A DNA stretch of 64,000 bases, from NCBI RefSeq assembly GCF_016587355.1, contig NZ_BNJF01000001.1, positions 186,001 to 250,000 on the forward strand. The letters are read 5' to 3'. Numbering within the stretch: position 1 is the stretch's first letter; the number at the start of each line of letters is the position of its first letter. The notes under the pieces are model-generated. The model had not been told where the DNA came from, did no database searches, and saw nothing but the letters and a program-made list of their open reading frames with translations. This stretch comes from Ktedonospora formicarum (GTDB lineage Bacteria > Chloroflexota > Ktedonobacteria > Ktedonobacterales > Ktedonobacteraceae). Position numbers and translations under genes: made by a program. This document shows positions 18,267 through 27,334 of the stretch, in pieces.

Positions 18267-19662
18267 ATGTACAATGGATTGGGCCGTCTTGGGAAAGCAA
18301 AACCCCACCAGAAAATATCCGTGCAGAGAACGAGTCCACTTATCTGGTGGGCGGCGTGTTCGTTCGCAGCTATTCTGGGGTTTTCACGGCTTTCTTATGG
18401 GCTTTTGTTGCCAGCATTGCGAACGGATCTGGGTGGCTCCTACAGTGCCTATGGCATACTCGGCACAATGAACTTTGTGGGCTACTTGTTTGGAACACTC
18501 ACATTGCCTTTTCTACTAGCACAGGTATGGCAGCGTTTGGCTCTCAATTTGATTGCCTCATGCGCTATGAGTGTCACGCTGTTTGCATCAGGATGGAGCT
18601 TCACGCTCTGGCAACTAGGTGTGTGGCGGTTCTTGAATGGCTTTTTTGCTGCTTTCGCGACTGTTCTAACCCTCGCACTCACACTGGAATGCATTCCTGC
18701 TCAAAAGCGGGGAAAGGCATCAGGGCTTATCTGGGCTGGAGGAGCAATAGGGATTGTTCTCTCTGGCCTCATCGCTCCTTTTATTCTGAATGCAGGTAAC
18801 ACTGCTGGATGGCGCATCGTCTGGATGGGGATGGGGATGGTGGGCGTAGTCACTGCCATCGGTTTTGCTCGAACGCGGGCGACTTTCTCCTCTTTTTCAG
18901 CTTCGCCAGCATCTACCCAGGAATCGTCGAGCGCGAGGCTTTCGCCTCAACCGTTGTGGGTGATGCTTCGTCCACTCTTTCAGCCTCACCGACTGCTGTT
19001 TCTCACGCTCTCTTATTGCAGCTTTGGCTGTGGCTACATTATCTACTTTACCTTTTTCATTGCTTTACTCGAACAACAAGGCGTGTCCGTGCTGAATGCT
19101 GGCTTTGTTTGGGCGGGATTGGTCTTGCTGGTGCATTAAGTGGCTGGGTGTGGGGTAAGGTGATGGATCGTTGGCCGACAGGTTTTGCTCTCGCTCTCCC
19201 ATTACTCCTGGGTGCCGGGGAGCGCTGTCCGTTTTGGGACGCAGTCAAGGATGGGAATACGTTGGAGCAATCCTCGTCGGGCTCTGTGCGTTCATTGCTC
19301 CGGCTCTCATGATTACAGCATTGCTCAAACGCGAGGTGACAGATGAAGTTTATGCAGCGAGTTTGAGTATGCTGACAGCTTTTTTTGCTATTGGCCAAAT
19401 CGTTGGGCCATTGATCAGTAGCTTTATCGTTGAGAGCAACGGTCTCGTTGTGGGTACAGCGAGTAGCGCGCTTATCCTTGGAGTTGCTGCAGTCTGTGCC
19501 TGTGGACATGGTATCGTGCAGCAGCGAATACATAGGGCTCACGTACAGCTAGCCCAAAGAGAAGATGAGGGAATGACTTTATTGATCCACCAGGTAGCAT
19601 TTGATTCAGAAAATATTCAGGGAGAAGAAAAAGGTGGAGACGAAGCCAGGGCAGAACCATAA
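18267..19662 (+). pseudogene. YbfB/YjiJ-type MFS transporter, two frameshifts
   Basis: Three frames encode one MFS carrier of about 465 residues. Segment 1 (18267 to about 19120) contains the N-terminal six spans with FSRLSYGLLLPALR, typical of the YbfB/YjiJ group; segment 2 carries the next loop and span; segment 3 (to 19662) holds the last spans and a long hydrophilic tail. One G added to the GGG near 19117 restores VWAGIGLAGALSGW, and one G added to the GGGG near 19217 restores GAGGALSVLG. The protein would otherwise be intact. It lies downstream of the hydrolase; co-regulation is possible. Confidence 0.75.
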
Positions 19663-20052
19663 CCGCCTCCTCTTGGCGAATTTAGCTCATTTTGTGGCAA
19701 GGGGCGAAACCTTTCAAGTGTATGTTCAGATTGCTGCTGCTCCGGCCTCTTGTCCCACTTCAAACAGTTCCCTCGCCTGCTGGTCTAACACCAAGTACAA
19801 AATGTTTTGAGCGCACACCCAAGTAGATTGTGGATATCATCGAGGTATACGGCTCTCCACCACATACTGCTATCCCACGCTGTACACAAGGCCTAGCGAT
19901 CCTAGCTCCTATGGAATAGCAAATCGTAGAGAGAGCTTATGAGGGAAGATAGATGCAAACAGATGTCTTGCTCCACAAACTCTCACCTGTTATAAAATCC
20001 CCCTCTGAGAGAGGGGATTCATGCGTCTACAACGAGCGCGAACCTCCTACAT
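19663..20052. other. Intergenic region between convergent genes
   Basis: About 390 nt without a recognisable gene. It holds the hairpin at 19996-20019. Confidence 0.4.
19996..20019. terminator. Hairpin between convergent genes
   Basis: An 11/10-nt stem with one bulged C (19996-20006 with 20010-20019) around a short loop lies between the MFS and nitroreductase genes. Confidence 0.5.
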
Positions 20053-20490
20053 TTATCGTGAACCATCACGGCGGACAAGCTCCACAACCGGAATTTTTCT
20101 AGTCGTCTTCTTCTCGTAGTCGGCTGCGCCTGGGTGGGCCTGCACTTCTTTTGCATAGATGCGGTCACGCTCTCCACCTTCAATAAGCACTGCCATGGCT
20201 TCGAATTGCTCTGTGCCAAGCTCAACAGTTACCTGTGGATGAGCGACCAAATTGTGATACCAATCGGGGTTCGTCGGCGAGCCCCCCTTCGCAGCAAAGA
20301 TAAATAAGCGCTCTCCATCCCAAAGACAGGTAAGTGGGTTGATGCGCCGTTGCCCACTTTTGGCGCCCGTGGTGGTTAGCAAGAGCAAAGGCACGCCCTC
20401 AAATGAGCCTCCGACCTTGCCTCCATTCGCGCGGAATTCCTCGATTATCTGCTGATTCCAATTGTTAAGGTGAAATTTTGGTTCTGCCAT
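20053..20490 (-). CDS. Ddn-like deazaflavin-dependent nitroreductase
   Basis: A 145-residue split-barrel protein of the Ddn/F420-dependent nitroreductase family. The conserved order is FRANGGKVGGSFEGVPLLLLTTTGAKSGQRRINPL, then LFIFAAKGGSPTNPDWYHNLVAHPQVTVELG, with the final helix AKEVQAHPGAADYEKKTTRKIPVV; these are the family's F420-pocket landmarks. The ATG at 20488-20490 (MAEPKF) is preceded by AGAGGAAC and is preferred to upstream starts. Such proteins reduce nitroimidazoles, quinones or related substrates with reduced F420. Confidence 0.85.
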   Translation of the reverse strand: MAEPKFHLNNWNQQIIEEFRANGGKVGGSFEGVPLLLLTTTGAKSGQRRINPLTCLWDGERLFIFAAKGGSPTNPDWYHNLVAHPQVTVELGTEQFEAMAVLIEGGERDRIYAKEVQAHPGAADYEKKTTRKIPVVELVRRDGSR

Positions 20491-20629
20491 TAATGTTCCT
20501 CTTCTATACATTGTGCAATAGCAAGTGTCATTCTTCAACGCTTATCGCTACCAATAGCTAGCCAATGATGCGCTGTGACCTGAGGGTAATCCAACAATCC
20601 ATCCAACAGGCCCTCCGCTCACTTATAGG

Positions 20630-21016
20630 ATGGGTGATGGCATTTTTCTCGACTTGAAAGGGAGTATACTTATTCAAGTGGACTTGAAGTCAAGAGGAAT
20701 TAATAATGGAAGTGCCCTTCACCACATTAATTTGAATAGCCAGTTGAAGCACATCCCGCTGAGGATCTCTCGCTCTCCGATCTCGCAGCAATCGTGTATT
20801 CGAGCCTCTGCCACTTCGCGCCTCTTCAAGAAGTCCGTCGGATTTACACCTCACCGCTATTTTATTCAACGGCGCATTGAGCGAGCAAAGCCGTTGTTTT
20901 TGACTACGAACTGGTCGCTCACCGCCATTGCCCACATGATTGGCTTTGTGCATGAAAGCCACCTGGACCGGCACTTCAAACGGCTCACTAGACTCACTCC
21001 CAAGCACTACCAGTAA
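20630..21016 (+). pseudogene. AraC-type regulator remnant
   Basis: Only the C-terminal AraC DNA-binding domain is recognisable. From about 20761 frame 1 reads EDLSLSDLAAIVYSSLCHFA, and from about 20819 frame 2 reads RLFKKSVGFTPHRYFIQRR and so on to NWSLTAIAHMIGFVHESHLDRHFKRLT, i.e. both helix-turn-helix motifs but in two frames. Two bases are missing at the junction (GCGCCTC where GCGCGCCTC is expected). No N-terminal ligand domain was found upstream. It is probably a dead gene next to the DHA2 transporter. Confidence 0.65.
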
Positions 21017-21141
21017 CCGCGCAAGAATCTGTTGTTCTCTCACAAGAATCTGGGTCAAGCTCTGCTCAATTCCTGTTACAGTACGAGCAGAAGCGCTTCT
21101 TCAAAATGAAGACAGTACATATCGAGAGGTTGCAATAAAGA

Positions 21142-22521
21142 ATGCGGAAAGAGCAACAGATTACATCCACCCAAGAAGAGCATGGGACGCTTCAGGCCCT
21201 TGGGTTGACTGCCATTTGCTTCGGGTTTTTCATGGTTATTCTCGATACCTCCGTCGTCAATGTGGCACTTCCTGCTCTGCAACAGGACCTGCATGGCTCG
21301 CTTGAGGGCTTGCAGTGGGTCGTCAACGGCTATACCCTGATCTTTGCGAGCCTGCTGCTCAGTGCGGGCACGCTTGGGGACCAACTTGGACAGAAGCGCG
21401 CGTTTCTTATTGGGTATGTCTTGTTTACAGGAGCATCGCTCCTCTGTAGCCTTGCACCTTCGCTCCCTCTCTTGATAGCAGCGCGAATCATTCAAGGAGT
21501 GGGACCCGCACTGTTGGTTCCGAGTTCGCTCGCTTTGATCACTCACGGAATTCAGAACCCTGGGAAACGGGCCAGAGCAATTGGGATCTGGGCAGGAAGT
21601 TCAGGTATCGGGTTGGCTGGAGGCCCTGTCATCGGAGGACTGCTCGTCGACACATTAGGCTGGCGCAGCATCTTTCTGCTGAATGTTCCCTGTGGTCTTC
21701 TCGCACTCGCTCTCACCAGACGTTTCGTCAGCGAGACGCCACAGAGAACGACGCAGAAACGGGATCAGTGGGGACAAGGATGCATGATTGTCGCCCTCGC
21801 AACATTGACCTACGCGCTCATTGAGGGGCGAAGCCAGGGATGGACCTCGCCTCAGATCATCGGCCTGTTGCTGCTGTGCATTGGAGCATTTGGAGGCTTT
21901 TTGTTCATTGAAGCGAGACATGATACACCTCTGCTCCCCCTGCACTTCTTCTCATCTAGAGATATTCGTGTGCCACTCCTGGTTGGATGCATCCTCAACT
22001 TTGGCCTGTATGGTCTGCTATTTGTCCTTTCCCTGTTTTTTCAAGATATCTCTCATTACCCGGCAGCGCTGGCTGGTGTTGCGCTGCTGCCGATAACCTG
22101 TGCCACTGGAGGCATGGCAGTGATCTCAGGAAGGATCACTGCACGCCTGGACACACGCTGGCCATTGATTGGAGGGCTGACAGCAGGCTGTCTTGGAACG
22201 CTCTTGCTCTTATTGGGCGAAACCGGCAAAACGCTCCTCATCTTGATGGTTGGGGAAATCATTGTTGGCCTGGGCTGTGGTATGGTCGTCCCCGCTATGA
22301 CGACAATTCTCCTGAATGCTGTACCCAAAAACCAGGTGGGTGTTGCTTCCGGGCTGCTAAACGCGAGCCGGCAACTGGGAGGGGTGCTTGGCGTTGCAAT
22401 CATCGGCTCAATCCTCGGCTCTGTGAATGAGGGGAGCGCGTTTCTGACTGGCATGCCTGTTGCACTACTGCTGGTCGCGCTGCTTTTCCTACTGGGCAGC
22501 GTGCTAACCACCATCGCGTAA
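21142..22521 (+). CDS. DHA2-family MFS drug exporter
   Basis: A 459-residue membrane protein with about 14 spans, typical of the EmrB/QacA (DHA2) group of proton-driven multidrug exporters. Motif D1 is seen as LDTSVVNVALPALQ near residue 36, motif A as GDQLGQKRAF, and motif C-like G-P-V-I-G-G-L-L in span 5. Length agrees with the family. A weak GAGAGG site lies upstream of ATG 21142. The adjacent AraC remnant is on the same strand; a control relation is possible but the regulator is broken. Substrate unknown. Confidence 0.88.
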   Translation: MRKEQQITSTQEEHGTLQALGLTAICFGFFMVILDTSVVNVALPALQQDLHGSLEGLQWVVNGYTLIFASLLLSAGTLGDQLGQKRAFLIGYVLFTGASLLCSLAPSLPLLIAARIIQGVGPALLVPSSLALITHGIQNPGKRARAIGIWAGSSGIGLAGGPVIGGLLVDTLGWRSIFLLNVPCGLLALALTRRFVSETPQRTTQKRDQWGQGCMIVALATLTYALIEGRSQGWTSPQIIGLLLLCIGAFGGFLFIEARHDTPLLPLHFFSSRDIRVPLLVGCILNFGLYGLLFVLSLFFQDISHYPAALAGVALLPITCATGGMAVISGRITARLDTRWPLIGGLTAGCLGTLLLLLGETGKTLLILMVGEIIVGLGCGMVVPAMTTILLNAVPKNQVGVASGLLNASRQLGGVLGVAIIGSILGSVNEGSAFLTGMPVALLLVALLFLLGSVLTTIA

Positions 22522-22535
22522 CCCGCCGGGGCGGG
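22522..22535 (+). terminator. GC-rich hairpin after DHA2 gene
   Basis: CCCGCC (22522-22527) pairs with GGCGGG (22530-22535) immediately after the stop codon, followed by an AAAAG run on the plus strand; no U-tract. Confidence 0.45.
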
Positions 22536-23070
22536 AAAAGAGAACAGATCAACTCGGATAGTGCTAGGTATAGTCAATGGACCTGTCTGGCAGGCCAGTC
22601 GAGCTGGAAGGTCTTGTTCAGGCGCCTCAGAAACGCAAAGGGATCATTGACTTGTGTGGCAACCAGCAAAGAGGAATATTCTCATCACAGCAGCGCTTTT
22701 CCTAATGCGACTGGCTTTGGGTTAGGTTCTAACTCGCGAAAATAATAGAACGTTTTTATCGAAACGTTCGGGGCTTCTGCCCTTGATGCTTTCAAACAAC
22801 ATCCTTTCTTCTCGCGAGTGCAGCGCAAGAATCTGCTGCAACCAAGCAAGAATAGAGGCGACTGTCAAAACCATCTGAGGTACTCTGAGGGCAAGAGAAA
22901 TCTGAACATCCATCACTGGATGGCGTCTTTGAAGTTGGAACGTAGGAGCACGATGTAGGGATGCAGGATATGAATGATTGATAGGCCACTGCAATACCAA
23001 ATAGCAAGATATTTTCTGCTCAGATGATTTTACCACCACCTGGGCATCTTAGTGAAAACGGAGAAAAACC
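22536..23070. other. Intergenic region, possible minus-strand coding remnant
   Basis: About 535 nt. On the minus strand near 22575-22680 an open frame reads LLVATQVNDPFAFLRRLNK and ends in a stop; it looks like protein-coding composition but has no start and I do not recognise it. Nothing else is supported. Confidence 0.25.
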
Positions 23071-23496
23071 ATGAGTGTTATTCCAGAGAAAGAGATAAAG
23101 ATCCTCAACTCTACCAGCCTGGCCCACATCGCAACCATTGGGCCTCATCACGAGCCACAGTCTACCCCGGTCTGGTTTGACTGGGATGGCACCTATGTGC
23201 GTTTCAGTCAGACAAAGGCGCGCCAGAAATATCGCAACCTGAAACGTGATCCACATATCGCGCTGTCTATCACCGACCCTACGAATCTTTATCATTATTT
23301 AGAGATTCGTGGCAAGGTGGTGCGCATCGAGGAAGATCCGCAGAGAACGTTCATCGACTCCCTGGCAAAGAAATACCTGGGTGTCGATCACTATCCCTAC
23401 AACCAACCTGGAGACGAGTACGTGATCTTCTACATCCAATCAGAACACACAACCTCCATGGACATTCAGCCAGAACGCGCCACTTCCACGGACTAG
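23071..23496 (+). CDS. PPOX-class F420-type oxidoreductase
   Basis: A 141-residue split-barrel protein, more typical than the one at 5729. It contains LAHIATIGPHHEPQSTPVWF, then FSQTKARQKYRNLKRDPHIALSI, the motif that marks the F420-binding PPOX group, and GVDHYPYNQPGDEYVIFYI near the end. The C-terminal tail has two short similar TSMDIQPERATSTD stretches. A CGGAGA site lies about 8 nt before the ATG. It is followed on the same strand, after 180 nt, by an aldo-keto reductase; joint function is not shown. Confidence 0.85.
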   Translation: MSVIPEKEIKILNSTSLAHIATIGPHHEPQSTPVWFDWDGTYVRFSQTKARQKYRNLKRDPHIALSITDPTNLYHYLEIRGKVVRIEEDPQRTFIDSLAKKYLGVDHYPYNQPGDEYVIFYIQSEHTTSMDIQPERATSTD

Positions 23497-23676
23497 CGAA
23501 CACGAGCAAGCAGAAGCCCTTCTTCCAAAGAGAAGAAGGCACTCAGAAGATCAAGAGGCTGCAAAAAAAGAGCGCATGGCTTCATCAGCCATAAGATGAT
23601 CTGGCATCCTATGAGTCTCCGCGTAAGCGGCATGTGAACGAAGAGAAAGATCAAGATTGGAAGGAAAAGAAGAAGC

Positions 23677-24660
<984 letters not shown>

Positions 24661-24732
24661 CCAGGCCAGCCAGGATCTCCCATTACTTTCAAGGGAGGTG
24701 CTCGTCCTGGCGGAACCTCCGTCTCCTTAAGA

Positions 24733-24782
24733 AAAACAGATGAGGAATGAGCGTCACAGCACACTCGATCCTCATCTGTTTT
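24733..24782. terminator. Intrinsic terminator (bidirectional)
   Basis: AAAACAGATGAGGA (24733-24746) pairs perfectly over 14 bp with 24769-24782, which ends in TTTT; the A-run on the other side gives a T-run for the minus strand too. It lies 73 nt after the AKR stop. Confidence 0.8.
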
Positions 24783-25022
24783 CCTCATCTCTTCTTAAGA
24801 GACATCCCCCCTCGCCTTTGGCACAGAATAACTCGATGAGGCATGGTGATAACTCAATTCCTCCGCCCCCCCTATGAATCTGTACTATCTCAAACATTTT
24901 CTGTCCCGCTTTTGCTCTGACCGTGTTATTAAGAGTGAACATCGATGTTACACGCATTTCTACAAAGACAGCACCAGGTAGATGGCAACAATATACACAT
25001 AAATACGTAATAGGGAGATTGT
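24783..25022. other. Leader of the sigma-factor operon
   Basis: About 240 nt without a gene, upstream of the ECF sigma gene. A GGGAGA ribosome site lies just before the start. No convincing -35/-10 of the autoregulated ECF type could be fixed by eye. Confidence 0.35.
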
Positions 25023-25622
25023 ATGGAAATAACACACGCAGCTCCGGTCTTCCACACCAAAGCAACTGAGTGGGGAAATGAGCCAGTTGAAGCTGAAGCT
25101 GCTTGTATTGAAGCAGCTAAAAGCAATCCAGCTGCATTTGAGCCACTTTACAATCGCTATCGGGAGCGGATCTATCACTATCTACATACACGTGTCAATA
25201 ATGATGAAGATGCTGCTGATCTCACACAGCAAGTTTTCCTCATGGCAATAGATGCACTCCCACGATATAAGCAACGTGGCATTCCTTTTATTGCCTGGCT
25301 CTTCCGTATTGCCCATCATACAGCGGTAAATGCCGCCCGGCGATATAAAAGCAGTGTTTCCTGGGACGCTCTGCCTGAAATATTCCACCCGGTCAGCCCA
25401 CAGAGTCCTGAAGATTTAGCACTCAAGCAAGAAACATTAGCACATCTTAAATCGCTCATCGCCTCATTGTCGCCCGATAAACGTGAGTTGCTCGCTCTAC
25501 GCTTCGCTGCCGGTCTGAGCGCACCACAGATTGCCGCCATTGTTGGCAAGAAACCAGAAACGGTCAAAAAACAGATCACGCGCCTCATCACTCTTTTGAA
25601 GGAGCAGAATCAACATGAGTAA
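25023..25622 (+). CDS. ECF-type RNA polymerase sigma factor
   Basis: A 199-residue sigma-70-family extracytoplasmic-function factor that redirects RNA polymerase. Region 2 covers roughly residues 38-110 with FEPLYNRYRERIYHYLHTRV and DAADLTQQVFLMAI, IPFIAWLFRIAHHTAVNAARR; region 4 (about 135-195) contains SPDKRELLALRFAAGLSAPQIAAIVGKKPETVKKQITR, a typical promoter -35-binding helix-turn-helix. An extra N-terminal 20 residues is slightly longer than usual. The last codons overlap the next start by 8 bp, so it is translationally coupled to its membrane partner. Confidence 0.9.
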   Translation: MEITHAAPVFHTKATEWGNEPVEAEAACIEAAKSNPAAFEPLYNRYRERIYHYLHTRVNNDEDAADLTQQVFLMAIDALPRYKQRGIPFIAWLFRIAHHTAVNAARRYKSSVSWDALPEIFHPVSPQSPEDLALKQETLAHLKSLIASLSPDKRELLALRFAAGLSAPQIAAIVGKKPETVKKQITRLITLLKEQNQHE

Positions 25623-26784
25623 GCATTCACCACAAGCGGATGGGCTCACAGTACAACACTATGAGCAGGCTCTGGAGGATCTGTACACCCAGGCTGAGAT
25701 CCCATCGACACTGACCTGGAACGATGTACAGGCTCGCAATACACAGAACACACTCCAGGGCAAACGCAATACCGGTCAACCGACCTGGCTCCCTAATTCC
25801 TCATTCAGAGGGAGACGCATCGCCGTCATTATCGCCGCGGTGCTCCTGCTCACGATCATTAGTGGAACTGCCTATGCCTCCGGTGTACTCGACCAGGTCA
25901 TTTCGGCCATGATACAGCCTGGGTATGTGCAAAACGGCAACCCGCTGAAACCAGAGATGTATACCACCTTGAATCTCACCAGTCAGGATGGCGAGTTGAC
26001 AGGCAAACTAGAAACCGCCTATGCTGACCCGAATGAGCTGATCCTGGGTCTTTCAGCCAAACATTCCAAGATCCCATCAGCCGGGAAAGGAGGAGAGTGG
26101 GATCTGTATGCGGGAAAAGTCACCACGTCTGATGGACTCCTCTTACCACCAATGGGTGATGCCACCACCAATGGCGGAGGTGAGGATGGAGTAACCCTGG
26201 AAATAGGAAAAACACGCACACATGTTGATCCTAATACCTCATCAATAGTAGCAATCTTTGATACTTCCCAAATTCAGGGCAACCCTACCTCACTGCACAT
26301 TCATGCCGAGTTTGTCTACTATTGCATTGGCGTGAATGGTGCCCAATGCGCACCAGAGGCACGTGCTCATGATATCACCCATCCTTACAAACTCACCTAT
26401 GATGTGACGGTTCCGTTCCATGCGGGCAAAATCGTGAATGTCAACAAAACTGTCACAAGCGATGGCAAAGCAGTAACGCTCGAACGCGTGATCATCGCAC
26501 CGTCAGGAACACGTCTCTTCATTCATGGACTCAGCTACTTCAAGATGCCATCACGCAATGACAAATCTGGCTCCGATGAAACACAATTAAGCACCGGAGA
26601 CCAGATCTATCACAAACTCGTCCTGTACGGCACGGGACAGGATATAACAAATCCGCAGGACCCACATTATCTGGGCACATACATCTACGTTCCAAGGACA
26701 AGTGTCGGCAATGATCACAATTGGACGCTACACATTCTCAATCCCCAGGGTGGCGCTGGCTGGACCTTTACTTTCAATGTCTAG
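25615..26784 (+). CDS. Membrane-anchored partner of the ECF sigma factor (putative anti-sigma)
   Basis: A 389-residue protein with an N-terminal cytosolic part of about 65 residues, one membrane span (about 68-88, VIIAAVLLLTIISGTAYASGV) and a large outer domain of about 300 residues. The outer part is rich in beta-strand-like sequence such as LTYDVTVPFHAGKIVNVNK, resembling DUF4179/DUF5643-type domains found on sigma-linked membrane proteins. The 8-bp overlap with the sigma gene and the topology indicate an anti-sigma factor or sensor that binds the sigma factor at the inner face and releases it on an outer signal. No zinc-type HxxxCxxC motif was seen, so it is not a ZAS-type anti-sigma. Confidence 0.65.
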   Translation: MSKHSPQADGLTVQHYEQALEDLYTQAEIPSTLTWNDVQARNTQNTLQGKRNTGQPTWLPNSSFRGRRIAVIIAAVLLLTIISGTAYASGVLDQVISAMIQPGYVQNGNPLKPEMYTTLNLTSQDGELTGKLETAYADPNELILGLSAKHSKIPSAGKGGEWDLYAGKVTTSDGLLLPPMGDATTNGGGEDGVTLEIGKTRTHVDPNTSSIVAIFDTSQIQGNPTSLHIHAEFVYYCIGVNGAQCAPEARAHDITHPYKLTYDVTVPFHAGKIVNVNKTVTSDGKAVTLERVIIAPSGTRLFIHGLSYFKMPSRNDKSGSDETQLSTGDQIYHKLVLYGTGQDITNPQDPHYLGTYIYVPRTSVGNDHNWTLHILNPQGGAGWTFTFNV

Positions 26785-27119
26785 TTAGTGAAGCCCAATA
26801 ACAAGATTCTGATGGTTTCCTCAAAGCTGCTTCCGGTGAACAGTCTTATCGGAGGCGGCTTCTCTTATGTATGGGCACGAACAGCACTATTACTCATGGC
26901 AATCGGCTTTCGTATGTATGAAGTTACAATAACCCCATCTCGTCAATACAAACAATCCCTCACTGGAAGAAATGCTGTAAAACGATGTAGTGTTTGGGAC
27001 CTAAAACGCTCTAGTTCTTCAAATGGGGATGGAAAAGCAATTGTCGAACAGATCATGAATCACTCATAAGGGCGCTGTGGTCAGCCCTGGACATATCCTG
27101 TACACAGACTCAAATGCGC
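26785..27119. other. Intergenic region
   Basis: About 335 nt. A GTG-started open frame of 93 codons (26788-27069) covers it but has no ribosome site and no recognisable motif. A wobble-containing stem near 26823-26862 (AAGCTGCTTCCG with CGGAGGCGGCTT) may terminate the sigma operon. Confidence 0.35.
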
Positions 27120-27329
27120 TCATTTCTTCAGAAAGTAGAAGAAGCGATGCATCAACAGCGTATGATCGGTGATGTCCACATCTAGAATGTGGTATTGTTG
27201 GTGGTAGTTATGTTCATACGCTTGGCTGTGGTACTGATGGACCTTGTCTACAGCTTGCTCTATCTGCTTGGCAGTATCAGCTGTATTGGCACGACATTGG
27301 TCGTTTTTCAGCAATAGTCGCAGGGGCAC
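27120..27329 (-). pseudogene. Transposase remnant
   Basis: A 69-codon minus-strand frame reads LLLKNDQCRANTADTAKQIE... then YHQQYHILDVDIT. Helical segment followed by a D-x-D-type strand resembles the start of the catalytic core of transposases common in Ktedonobacteria. No terminal repeats or catalytic remainder are found, and the frame runs into the start of the next gene. The assignment is by memory of such sequences and is tentative. Confidence 0.35.
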
Positions 27330-27334
27330 CTGCG

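Noticed and set aside
26788..27069. 93-codon GTG-started frame
   Set aside because: No ribosome site, no family, odd composition; probably chance.
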